DNA of 64,000 nt from an uncultured Collinsella sp. (GTDB lineage Bacteria; Actinomycetota; Coriobacteriia; Coriobacteriales; Coriobacteriaceae): positions 37,574 through 101,573 of the forward strand of contig UQLA01000008.1 of NCBI GenBank assembly GCA_900541745.1. Direction: 5' to 3'. Positions 16,162-24,217 of this stretch are shown piece by piece. Under the pieces are notes generated by a model. That model was not told the origin of the DNA, made no database searches, and worked only from the letters and a program-made list of their open reading frames with translations. The position numbers and the translations under genes are program-made. Position 1 is the first letter of the stretch; each line of letters opens with the position of its first letter.

Positions 16162-16199
16162 ACTATACTCAATATTTAGATGTTTGTCTAACTATCTAA
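16162..16199 (-). promoter_or_regulatory. sdpRI promoter with overlapping inverted repeat
   Basis: On the minus strand -35 TTAGAC (16186-16191) and -10 TATAGT (16162-16167) are 18 bp apart. The inverted repeat TTAGAT (16176-16181)/ATCTAA (16194-16199) straddles the -35, which suits a repressor operator. Confidence 0.6.
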
Positions 16200-16306
16200 T
16201 CGCAATGCTTCAAACCACATCAAAGCAAACGCCATCGCAACCTATGGGCGATTACCTATAATGGCGATAGCTAAAACACGACCTGCTTCCCCATCGGAGG
16301 ATATTT

Positions 16307-17104
16307 ATGACCGAAACCACAGCCGCAACTCCCATCGAGACACGCGACACCAAGCTCGAGATTATCATGGGCCGCGAGGCACTCGATAAGCTCGCCGATG
16401 CTACGGTGCTAGTGCTCGGCTGCGGAGGCGTGGGCTCCAACTGCTGCGAGGCACTCGCCCGCGGCGGCATCGGTCATTTCGTCATTCTGGACAAGGACAT
16501 CATCGCGCCCAGCAATATCAATCGCCAGGCCATCGCCTTTCACAGCACCGTCGGCAAGCGCAAGGTTGACGTGATGGAAGCCATGATCCACGACATCAAT
16601 CCCGCCGCTGCCGTCATCAAGCGAACTGAATACTTGCTGAGCGACAACATCGATGATTTCTTCGCGAGCGTTTTGGAGCAGACGGACGGCAAGCTCGACT
16701 ACGTCGTCGACGCCATCGACACCATCTCGGCCAAGCTCACCATTGCCAAATATGCTCAGGACCACGACATTCGTTTGGTTAGCTCCATGGGCGGGGCCAA
16801 CAAGCTCCATCCCGAGTGCCTCCGCTTTGCCGACATTTTCGATACGGTACGTGACCCCATGAGCCGCATCATGCGCAAAGAATGCAAGAAGCGCGGAATC
16901 AAGAGCCTGCATGTACTGTTTAGCTGCGAGGAATCGGTTAAGACACAGCCCCGCGACCCTTCCAACATCCACGAGCGCACCGAGCTGGGAACCGCCAGCT
17001 TTATGCCGCCCATCATGGGCCAGATGATTGCCGGCGAGGTTATCCGCCAGATCAGCGGCCGCGGCACTGAGCGCGTACGCTCCGATGGCCAACGTCTGGA
17101 CTAG
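16307..17104 (+). CDS. tcdA: tRNA threonylcarbamoyladenosine dehydratase, TcdA/ThiF family
   Basis: An E1-like ThiF-fold protein of 265 residues. It has the nucleotide loop VLVLGCGGVGSNCCEALARG, DKDIIAPSNINRQ, and the conserved VVDAIDTISAKL and GTASFMPPIMGQ. TcdA cyclises t6A37 in tRNAs with ATP to ct6A. The length fits TcdA better than the MoeB or ThiF E1 enzymes, and the C-terminal Zn cysteines of those are absent. GGAGG precedes the ATG. tatD follows 14 bases later, so the two are probably cotranscribed. Confidence 0.88.
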   Translation: MTETTAATPIETRDTKLEIIMGREALDKLADATVLVLGCGGVGSNCCEALARGGIGHFVILDKDIIAPSNINRQAIAFHSTVGKRKVDVMEAMIHDINPAAAVIKRTEYLLSDNIDDFFASVLEQTDGKLDYVVDAIDTISAKLTIAKYAQDHDIRLVSSMGGANKLHPECLRFADIFDTVRDPMSRIMRKECKKRGIKSLHVLFSCEESVKTQPRDPSNIHERTELGTASFMPPIMGQMIAGEVIRQISGRGTERVRSDGQRLD

Positions 17105-17118
17105 CGGAGCGCACCGAG

Positions 17119-17901
17119 ATGGAGCCCCGGTTATTTGATGCACACTGCCATCTTGATTTAATGGCTCACCCGGACGCCGTTGCCGATGAGGCGACGGCGC
17201 CGGGCTTGGGTCTATTTGACTGCGGCGTCAATCCGCGCGACTTTTCGGCCGCAAACGAGCGCGCCTGTCGCCAACCAGGCATCATCGCCGGCGTTGGGCT
17301 TCACCCCTGGTGGCTCGCCGATGGCCACTGCGGTTTTGTCGAAGTCAATCTGCTTTGCGAAGTTGCTGCCCAAGAACGCTACATCGGCGAAGTCGGACTC
17401 GACTTTTCCGCGCGCTTTGCTGGAAGTGAGCCACTACAAATACAGGCACTTAACCGGCTCTGCGATGCGCTCGTGCAGCATCCTCTTACCGGGCGCGTGA
17501 TATCAATTCACGCCGTTCGTTCGGCAGGAGCCGTACTGGACGTCCTCGAATCGCATGGACTACTCATCCCAAACCCCGACTCCCCCGTTATCATCTTCCA
17601 CTGGTTTAGCGGTACTTCGGACGAACTCGTCCGCGCGCGTAATGCGGGCTGTTATTTTTCCGTCAACGAACGCATGCTCGCGACCAAGCGCGGTCGCGAA
17701 TACGCACGACAGATTCCACTCGACCGCCTACTGCTCGAGACCGATGCACCAGCGGAGGCAAACGCAGAAATAAGCGCACAGTCACTCATCAGATCGCTCG
17801 AAAGCGCCTCAGAACACGTCGCCTCGCTCAAAAAATGCGACGCAAAGCATATTGAGTCGGCGGTTTTAGCGAATGCACACTCTGTTTTTAGCCTTCGCTA
17901 A
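17119..17901 (+). CDS. tatD: TatD-family metal-dependent hydrolase
   Basis: A 260-residue TIM-barrel hydrolase. Metal ligands appear in DAHCHLDL, GEVGLDF, ISIHAVRS, FHWFSG and LLLETDAPA, in the order of TatD DNases. Family members are 3'-5' exonucleases or D-aminoacyl-tRNA deacylase-like enzymes; the substrate here is not defined. It lies 14 bases after tcdA. The 231-bp inverted-repeat element begins six bases after its stop. Confidence 0.88.
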   Translation: MEPRLFDAHCHLDLMAHPDAVADEATAPGLGLFDCGVNPRDFSAANERACRQPGIIAGVGLHPWWLADGHCGFVEVNLLCEVAAQERYIGEVGLDFSARFAGSEPLQIQALNRLCDALVQHPLTGRVISIHAVRSAGAVLDVLESHGLLIPNPDSPVIIFHWFSGTSDELVRARNAGCYFSVNERMLATKRGREYARQIPLDRLLLETDAPAEANAEISAQSLIRSLESASEHVASLKKCDAKHIESAVLANAHSVFSLR

Positions 17902-17906
17902 CCCCT

Positions 17907-18137
17907 GTGGTCAAAAAAACGTCAAATATGAGTACTGCTAGCGAAATGGATACATTACTCTGAGCTTTCCGACCACCAGAATAATCTACGATTGTCCATT
18001 AACTAACACTTTTACAGTCACTCATCCTGCATTTTCGCAATCTTAAACCCCTCCAAACGCTCAAATCACGTCTGAAGGGGTCGATTTTGCTGCGACTAAA
18101 TTAGTCACAGTACTCATATTTGGCTTTTTTTGACCAC
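17907..18137. repeat. 231-bp MITE-like element with 31-bp terminal inverted repeats
   Basis: The left end (17907-17937, starting GTGGTCAAAAAAACGTCAAA) and the right end (18108-18137, reverse complement starting GTGGTCAAAAAAAGCCAAA) match at about 28 of 31 positions. The interior is AT-rich compared with the neighbours and codes for nothing. It contains a perfect GACTAAATTAGTC palindrome (18094-18106) and a paired ACCCCT/AGGGGT. It fills the whole gap between convergent tatD and frlD. No target-site duplication is evident. Confidence 0.65.
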
Positions 18138-18181
18138 CGAGTCACGGGAAGGCACCAATACAGCTCCCCGGGACAGCTCGG

Positions 18182-19045
18182 CTATTCGACGATTGGTGCT
18201 CCGTGGCCCCAAGAACCTTCCATGCCGCACACGGTCGAGGCAAACCCGGCAGCAAAGTCGAGCGCGCGCTCGATGGCCTCGGCGCCATCCTCACCGCGCT
18301 TGGCGGAATCGAGATAGCACATCAAAAACGAGGTGAGGAACGAGTCGCCCGCCCCCATGGTGTCCTTCATGTCCGTTACCGGTTTAGCCAGCTGGCGGTA
18401 ATAGCGCTCGCCGTCGTAAGCAATGCAGCCCTCGGCGCCCGCCGTAGCCGACACAAAACGCGGACCCAGGCCCTTCACCCATGCCAGACGTTCGCGAATC
18501 TCGTCCTCACTCGCGGCATCCGCCGCACTAAAGAAAGCGAAATCGACGTAGGGCGCAATCTGCTCGTAGTACTCGTCGGTGGAGTCGTCCGAAAAGTCAA
18601 AAGAGACCGTGACGCCCGCAGCCTTCAACTTGGGCAGCTCGCGCTCGGTGAAGCAATAGTTGCCCGAATGAACCACATCGAACTGCTTCATGTACGCAAG
18701 GTCAAAGCGATCGAGGACATAGCGCGCATCGCCACGGATACCGCCCTCGTTGGAGCCAAGGAAGACACGGTCACCGTCAACGACGGTCACGCGAGCCGCT
18801 CCGTTCTCGCCAATCATCTGCTCGCACTTGTCAAGCTCGATACCCTCATCCTCGAGGCTTGCAATGACATGCTCGGCAGCGGCATCATTGCCAAAAATGC
18901 CCATGTATGCGGAGCGTGCGGCACCGCATTTCTTGGCATAAACGGCGAAGTTCACCGCATTGCCGCCGGGATACATGGTGTGGATATGCTCGTAGCGATC
19001 GACGACGTTGTCGCCAAATCCGAGCGCATTAACGTTAAATGCCAT
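18182..19045 (-). CDS. frlD: fructoselysine 6-kinase-like PfkB sugar kinase
   Basis: A PfkB/ribokinase-family enzyme of 287 residues. It has MYPGGNAVNFAVYAKKCG near the N-terminus and DTMGAGDSFLTSFL with the anion-hole GAGD and catalytic Asp. FrlD phosphorylates fructoselysine at O6 before FrlB cleaves it. The assignment rests on the neighbouring frlB and frlC homologues and on length. AAGGGA precedes the ATG. It is the last gene of the frl operon, 14 bases from frlB. Confidence 0.85.
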   Translation of the reverse strand: MAFNVNALGFGDNVVDRYEHIHTMYPGGNAVNFAVYAKKCGAARSAYMGIFGNDAAAEHVIASLEDEGIELDKCEQMIGENGAARVTVVDGDRVFLGSNEGGIRGDARYVLDRFDLAYMKQFDVVHSGNYCFTERELPKLKAAGVTVSFDFSDDSTDEYYEQIAPYVDFAFFSAADAASEDEIRERLAWVKGLGPRFVSATAGAEGCIAYDGERYYRQLAKPVTDMKDTMGAGDSFLTSFLMCYLDSAKRGEDGAEAIERALDFAAGFASTVCGMEGSWGHGAPIVE

Positions 19046-19059
19046 GGCCTTTGTCCCTT

Positions 19060-20028
19060 CTAGTACTCGACAACACCCATATAGCGACGGAAATCGGGGT
19101 CGTGATCAAACACCTTGCCGCGTGCAGCACGCAGCTCGCAGTTCATGGCGTAGAACAGCACCGGGTCCAGATAGGCACGGACGCTCGCCGGCACGGCTTC
19201 CATACCGTACTCCTTGGCATCGAGCACCATCAGCGTATCGGTATGCGTCTTAAGGAACGCCAGGGCGCGCTCGTCCATAGCACGGCACTCGCTGGAGCCC
19301 ATCTGCAGGAAGTAAAAAACGCCATCCTGAGTAGCCTCGAAGGGGCCATGGAAGTACTCGGCAGAGTGGATGTAGCTGCAGTGCTGCCACTGCATCTCCA
19401 TAAGAGAGCAGATAGCGAAACCGTAGGTCTGGCTAAAGTTGGGACCGCTGCCCAGAATATAGAAGAACTCGTGCTCCTGGCAAAGCTTGGCAAAGCGATC
19501 GCCCAGCTCGGCATTTACCTTCTCGCGTGCCGGGGGAAGAATCTTATCCATCTCGGCGATACCGGCATACATATCGGCAAGATCGGCGTAACCCTCCTGC
19601 TGATCGAGCAGCTCTGCCGCAAGCGACAGCGAAATGCCAGCGGGGACCTCGGCCTGCGGCACGCCCTCGCCCCACGGGTAGACCCACGTGGTCCATTTAC
19701 CGGTGTCGATCTTAGATCCAGCGTTGTCGGTCTGGGCGATCACCGTAGCGCCGGCAGCAAGGGCAATCTCGCAGCCCTCGACGACCTCAGGGGTGTTGCC
19801 ACTGTGGCTACAAGCGATGACCAGGGACTTCTCGCCCAGACGACGCGGACGCATGATATCGAACTCGCGAGCCGTATAGATATACGAAGTGAAGGTGGTT
19901 GCCTCGCGCTGCAGAAGCTCATGGGCCGGGATCAAATCGATCATGGAGCCACCGCAAGCAATCCAGTAGACGCTGTCGAACTTGCCCTTCTCGGCAATTG
20001 CCTCTTTGATCAGATCGTGTGCGTTCAT
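19060..20028 (-). CDS. frlB: fructoselysine-6-phosphate deglycase-like SIS protein
   Basis: A double-SIS-domain protein of 322 residues. YWIACGGSMIDL and ACSHSGNTPEVVE are sugar-phosphate binding loops of the first SIS domain, and FYILGSGPNFSQTYGFA of the second. The late HSAEYFHGPFE carries the conserved His and Glu of the deglycase/GlmS family. FrlB splits fructoselysine-6-phosphate to glucose-6-phosphate and lysine. The start at 20028 (MNAHDLIKEAIAEKGKF) follows AAAGGAACTGG; the longer frame to 20097 overlaps frlC and lacks homology. Confidence 0.88.
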   Translation of the reverse strand: MNAHDLIKEAIAEKGKFDSVYWIACGGSMIDLIPAHELLQREATTFTSYIYTAREFDIMRPRRLGEKSLVIACSHSGNTPEVVEGCEIALAAGATVIAQTDNAGSKIDTGKWTTWVYPWGEGVPQAEVPAGISLSLAAELLDQQEGYADLADMYAGIAEMDKILPPAREKVNAELGDRFAKLCQEHEFFYILGSGPNFSQTYGFAICSLMEMQWQHCSYIHSAEYFHGPFEATQDGVFYFLQMGSSECRAMDERALAFLKTHTDTLMVLDAKEYGMEAVPASVRAYLDPVLFYAMNCELRAARGKVFDHDPDFRRYMGVVEY

Positions 20029-20089
20029 ATCCAGTTCCTTTCTTGTTTGGCCGCAATCAATGACGTTGGCTGCGTGGCCGATAGTTGTT

Positions 20090-20941
20090 TTAGTCAATCA
20101 GATATTTCTCGAATGCGGCCATGTTCTTGGCATCTGCCGCCGCCGGATCATCGTAGTAACGACCGTCCGTGATTTCCTGGCCCAGCATGCCGTCGAAACC
20201 ATGGGCGTTGAGCGTGGCGACGAAGGCGTCCATATCGTGCTTGCCATCGCCCCACACCAGATGGCCATACGGGTCGCCGTCGATAAAGTGCATCTCGTGA
20301 ATTGCCCCATCACCAAAGGCGGCAAACCAGTCCTCGAGCGTCTCGCCTGCAACGCCCATCGCGGTTGTATCAACCATGGGCTGTAAGTACGGGCTCGCGA
20401 CCTCGTCAATCATGCGTTTCGCATCGGAAACCGTCGTCACAAGGTTGCTCTCCTCGGGACGCAGGCTTTCCATCGTAAGCACCAGACCGTGCTCGCCGGC
20501 ATACTCCGCCAGAATGGACAAGTGCTCGCGGCTGCGCTTCCAGGCTTCCTCGCGGTCCTCGTCCCAGTCGCCCCAGCCCGAGTTGACGGACATACGGTCG
20601 CAGCCAAGAACCTCGGCAAGCTCAATGCCGTGTTTAAAGTACGCCAGGCTGCGCTGTTCATGCAGCGGCTTGCGTGCGCAGTACTGCCAAGGATAGACAA
20701 CATTCTCGGGGCACAGAGTACGATACCTAAGCCCACGGTCTGCAGCCTTTTTCGCCAGGACCTCAGCCTCAAAGTAGCCCGTATGGTCGAGCGTCACATG
20801 CGGCTCCGCACACCACAGCTCAATGGACTCAAAGCCCAAGCGCTGCTGCACATCAAGGAAGTAATCGAGCGACCACATGATGTAGTGGATATTCATGCCC
20901 GCAATCTGCTCGCGGTGCAGCGTCGGTTTGGATTCAGGCAT
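20090..20941 (-). CDS. frlC: fructoselysine 3-epimerase-like sugar phosphate isomerase
   Basis: A 283-residue AP-endonuclease-2-type TIM barrel (sugar isomerase/epimerase). GWGDWDEDREEAW, VLTMESLRPEESN, PMVDTTAM and MHFIDGDPYGHL hold the expected metal-binding Glu, Asp and His residues. FrlC interconverts fructoselysine and psicoselysine. The ATG at 20941 follows AGGAGGCATAAG and sits directly against the stop of the upstream amidohydrolase. Confidence 0.85.
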   Translation of the reverse strand: MPESKPTLHREQIAGMNIHYIMWSLDYFLDVQQRLGFESIELWCAEPHVTLDHTGYFEAEVLAKKAADRGLRYRTLCPENVVYPWQYCARKPLHEQRSLAYFKHGIELAEVLGCDRMSVNSGWGDWDEDREEAWKRSREHLSILAEYAGEHGLVLTMESLRPEESNLVTTVSDAKRMIDEVASPYLQPMVDTTAMGVAGETLEDWFAAFGDGAIHEMHFIDGDPYGHLVWGDGKHDMDAFVATLNAHGFDGMLGQEITDGRYYDDPAAADAKNMAAFEKYLID

Positions 20942-20942
20942 C

Positions 20943-22526
20943 TTATGCCTCCTTATTTCGATCGAACACGATTTGTCCGTCCGACATCGTCATATCAACC
21001 GCAAGATCACGTGCGTCGCGATAATCGAGGTCGAACACATCCCGATCGAGCACGCAGATATCGGCAAGCTTGCCAACCTCAAGCGTACCCAGCTCGTCTT
21101 CGCGCATCAGGTCGTACGCGCCCCCGGCAGTCCAAGCGCGCAAGAGCTCGACAAGCGTCAGCGTGTTGACCTCATTCACGGGCAGTCCGTCGTCGAAGTA
21201 TCCGCCGCACGCACTGTAGATTGACTCGCCCAGGCTCGGAATCAGCAGCGGCAAATCCGTTCCACAGCACACTGTGCATCCGGAATCTTCCATGCCGCGG
21301 CGATTCCAGCTGTGTAAAAGTCGCGTCTCGCCAATTTGTCGACGCATCATCGACAGGCAATCCTCGCGCCGGTCCAGCGTCAGAATCTGCGGATAGACCT
21401 CGCAAATTCCACCTAACTTGCCAAACTCGACAAGATCGGTCGGGTCAGAGTTCTCGAGATCGGTAATCGCATGGCGGCGAAGCATCCGTCCATGCTCGTC
21501 TCGAGGCAGCGAGGCATAGAGTGCCACGGTGCGACGAACGGCGCCATCGCCCTGGCAATGCAAGGAATATCGGAAACCGTCAGCATCAATTGCACGCAGC
21601 TCGTTCTCAATCAGATCCCACTCTGGCTCCTCGACGACCGTCTTGCCGGCAGCGCCCGCATCGGCCGTGTCCTCATAGGGTTCAATCATCTCGGCAAGCC
21701 CCGCCCATACGCCGCGATCGGTCATACGGTTGAAGCCAGAAAAACGAACGAACGGTCCCCGGAAGCGCTCTCGTGCCTCGCGGGCATATGCCAGATTTGC
21801 ACCGGCACCCACCGGCTGCGACATCATTGAGACGCGAACCGTCAGCTCACCAGATTCCTCACGGCGAGCCATTTCGTCGGCAAAGCCGTAGTAGTCATCA
21901 AACGCCATCTCCTTGATGGCGGTAACGCCGCGCTCGTTAAGCATGCTCATGTAGTCCGAATACCCGGCACGCACCTCGGGCAGCGCGAGGAAATCGCTCA
22001 TCATGCGCCAGATCTTCTCGGCATAGCACGCCTGGGGTGTAAAGCCGTATCGCGCACTGGCAGCAGCATTGAGAACGCAGGTCTCCGCTCCCGGTGTAAA
22101 GCAGACGACGGGGATATCACCAAAAAACTCGTCAAACACAGCTGCCGTATTTGCGTTCTCGGCATCCGATGCCAACGTTTCGGGTAGGTTGTGGCCAAAA
22201 GCCGCCGCGCAATCCGGATGATCTTCTTTCCATGCACGCAAGAGCGACACGGCCTCTTTGGCATCAGCGATGCCGGACAGATCAGACCCCAACGTCCGCA
22301 GCGCCCAACCTGTATAGAAGGTATGCACATCGATCAGGCCAGGCATGACAGTGCGGTCGCCCAGGTCAACTACCTCGTCCGCCTGGGTCAAATACGAAGC
22401 TACCTCACACTTGGTGCCAACAGCCTCAATTCGATTGCCACGGACCGCTACGAAACCTTCAAACGGCAGGTCCCCCGTACCGGTAAAGACGCTCTTAGAC
22501 GTCAGGACCGTCAAACGATCAGACAT
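20943..22526 (-). CDS. YtcJ-like amidohydrolase in the frl operon
   Basis: An amidohydrolase-superfamily enzyme of 527 residues, YtcJ-like: a small beta-sandwich at both ends (LTVLTSKSVFTGTG and LADICVLDRDVF) around a TIM barrel. Metal-site landmarks are MPGLIDVHTFYTG, SLHCQGDGAVRR, RRHAITDLENS and CCGTDLPLL. The usual HxH pair is HTF here (H68, F70), so one ligand appears replaced. The start MSDRL at 22526 follows TAGGTGG. Enclosed between the carrier and FrlC, it may hydrolyse an N-acyl or amide form of an Amadori compound; that is inference. It is not part of the Escherichia coli frl set. Confidence 0.8.
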   Translation of the reverse strand: MSDRLTVLTSKSVFTGTGDLPFEGFVAVRGNRIEAVGTKCEVASYLTQADEVVDLGDRTVMPGLIDVHTFYTGWALRTLGSDLSGIADAKEAVSLLRAWKEDHPDCAAAFGHNLPETLASDAENANTAAVFDEFFGDIPVVCFTPGAETCVLNAAASARYGFTPQACYAEKIWRMMSDFLALPEVRAGYSDYMSMLNERGVTAIKEMAFDDYYGFADEMARREESGELTVRVSMMSQPVGAGANLAYAREARERFRGPFVRFSGFNRMTDRGVWAGLAEMIEPYEDTADAGAAGKTVVEEPEWDLIENELRAIDADGFRYSLHCQGDGAVRRTVALYASLPRDEHGRMLRRHAITDLENSDPTDLVEFGKLGGICEVYPQILTLDRREDCLSMMRRQIGETRLLHSWNRRGMEDSGCTVCCGTDLPLLIPSLGESIYSACGGYFDDGLPVNEVNTLTLVELLRAWTAGGAYDLMREDELGTLEVGKLADICVLDRDVFDLDYRDARDLAVDMTMSDGQIVFDRNKEA

Positions 22527-22535
22527 CACAACCAC

Positions 22536-23999
22536 CTACACCGGAAGCATGCCAGAGATTGCCGTTACGATCAGGCCAAAGACGACCATGAAAATGAAGA
22601 ACTTCCAAATGGTCTTCCACCATTGGCCAAACGAAATCTTAGCCACGGCAAGGCCGGCGACCGTCATACCCGCCACGGGGCTGATGGTGTTGATGGTCTG
22701 GTTGGCAAACTGGAGCGCGGTGACGGCCGCCTCGGGATTGAGGCCCATGAGCTCGGTCAGGGGGCCCATAACGGGCATGGTGAGCGCCGCCAAGCCAGAA
22801 CTCGAGGGAACCAGCAAAGAGAGCAGGCCAAGGACGACATACATAAACGTGGTGTAGACGGCGGCGGGTGCACCGGCGAGCGCGGTAGCGAGCGCCTGGA
22901 GGATGGTGTCGATAATCATGCCGCCCTCGGCGATGACCAGAATACCGCGAGCGATACCGATAACGACGGCAGCGTACGCAAAGTCGGCGAGACCCTTAAC
23001 GAACTCCTCTGCGATCGTCTGCTGGTCAAGGCCGCCCAGGATACCGGCAAGCAAGCCCATGCCAAGGAACACGGCGGAAATCTGATTCATGTACCAGCCC
23101 TGGGTAACAAGACCCCAGACGATAATGCCCATACCGCAAGCAAAATCGATAAGCACGAGCTTCTGACGGATAGTGAACTCTTCCTCGATGGAGGCATCGG
23201 TCACGGAAAACTCAATACGCTTGAGCTTATCGTCCTCGTACACAATGGACGACTCGGGGTTTTTCTTGACGCGCATGGCGTAGCGCATGGCCCATGCGAT
23301 ACCGACGGCAGTGAAGATGACCCAAGAAACGGCGCGCAGCCACAGTTGCGGATTGCCCTCAATGCCAATGATGCCCTGGGCGATCAAAACATTAAACGGG
23401 TCGATGGTCGAAGCACAATATCCCAGGTTAGGACCAAGGAAGCAGATGATGAATGCCGTCATCGAGTCATAACCGATACCCATCATGATGGGAATGAAGA
23501 TGGCATAGAACGGCAGGGCTTCCTCAGACATACCAAACGTAGTGCCGCAAATGGACAGCAATGTCATCGTGATGGGAATGATGAGGATGTCCTTGTTCTT
23601 GAGCTTTTTAATCACACGGCTCATGCCGGCATTCAAAGCGTTGGTCTTGGTGATGATCGCGAACGATCCGCCAATCAATAAGACGAACGCAACGACGTCG
23701 GCAGCCTCTTGGATGCCCTTGGTGGGCGCTTGCAGGACCGCAAAGATATCCTGGCCCAGATTGATGGTCTCGCCGGTCTCGGAATCGGTGTAGTTCTTAT
23801 CGACCTGTTCATAGGTTCCAGCAACGGCGACTTCACGCTCGCCCGCCGCTGTTGAAATCGTCTTGCGCTGATACTGACCAGAGGGAACGATCCAAGTCAG
23901 GACCGCAAAGACAACGATCAGCAAGAACATGATCGTATAGACATGCGGTAATTTGAACTTAAAACGTCTGTTTGTCTTCTTCGCCTTCGTATCTGACAT
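22536..23999 (-). CDS. YfcC/DcuC-family membrane carrier in the frl operon
   Basis: A polytopic protein of 487 residues with roughly 11-12 hydrophobic helices. It has the YfcC-type N-terminus FKLPHVYTIMFLLIVVF...WIVPSGQYQR, a conserved STIDPFNVLIAQGI, and C-terminal LLVPSSSGLAALTMPVMGPL. The family transports dicarboxylates, amino acids or peptides. Here it probably imports the operon's substrate in place of FrlA; inference from position. The ATG at 23999 follows GGAGGTATCT. Promoter and operator are at 24042-24107. Confidence 0.85.
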   Translation of the reverse strand: MSDTKAKKTNRRFKFKLPHVYTIMFLLIVVFAVLTWIVPSGQYQRKTISTAAGEREVAVAGTYEQVDKNYTDSETGETINLGQDIFAVLQAPTKGIQEAADVVAFVLLIGGSFAIITKTNALNAGMSRVIKKLKNKDILIIPITMTLLSICGTTFGMSEEALPFYAIFIPIMMGIGYDSMTAFIICFLGPNLGYCASTIDPFNVLIAQGIIGIEGNPQLWLRAVSWVIFTAVGIAWAMRYAMRVKKNPESSIVYEDDKLKRIEFSVTDASIEEEFTIRQKLVLIDFACGMGIIVWGLVTQGWYMNQISAVFLGMGLLAGILGGLDQQTIAEEFVKGLADFAYAAVVIGIARGILVIAEGGMIIDTILQALATALAGAPAAVYTTFMYVVLGLLSLLVPSSSGLAALTMPVMGPLTELMGLNPEAAVTALQFANQTINTISPVAGMTVAGLAVAKISFGQWWKTIWKFFIFMVVFGLIVTAISGMLPV

Positions 24000-24041
24000 A
24001 GATACCTCCAAAGAACTCGAGACTGCATCGCATCTCGCTTC

Positions 24042-24107
24042 AACGTTTGCACAATGCAAACGTTCTATGACGTCCCATAGATTACCAGCAGCTTTTTCCT
24101 TCATCAA
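24042..24107 (-). promoter_or_regulatory. frl operon promoter and GntR-type operator
   Basis: On the minus strand -35 TTGATG (24102-24107) and -10 TAATCT (24079-24084) are 17 bp apart. Just downstream is a perfect inverted repeat AACGTTTGCA-CAA-TGCAAACGTT (24042-24064), placed where a bound repressor would block initiation. The FrlR-like GntR gene lies directly upstream. Confidence 0.7.
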
Positions 24108-24171
24108 GATAATTTCAAACTGATTGCCGCAACGCGGTTGAACGGTTGCGTTTGCGCCGTGAACGGTATGG

Positions 24172-24200
24172 AAACGCCCGGTGAGATGATCCACCGGGCG
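24172..24200 (-). terminator. terminator after the GntR gene
   Basis: CGCCCGGTG (24175-24183) pairs with CACCGGGCG (24192-24200), with a short TTT on the minus strand. It separates the regulator from the frl operon promoter. Confidence 0.65.
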
Positions 24201-24217
24201 CTTCCATTCGCAATGTC

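Noticed and set aside
17902..18181. Complete insertion sequence between tatD and frlD
   Set aside because: Terminal inverted repeats exist, but the 231-bp interior has no open reading frame, so at most a non-autonomous element.
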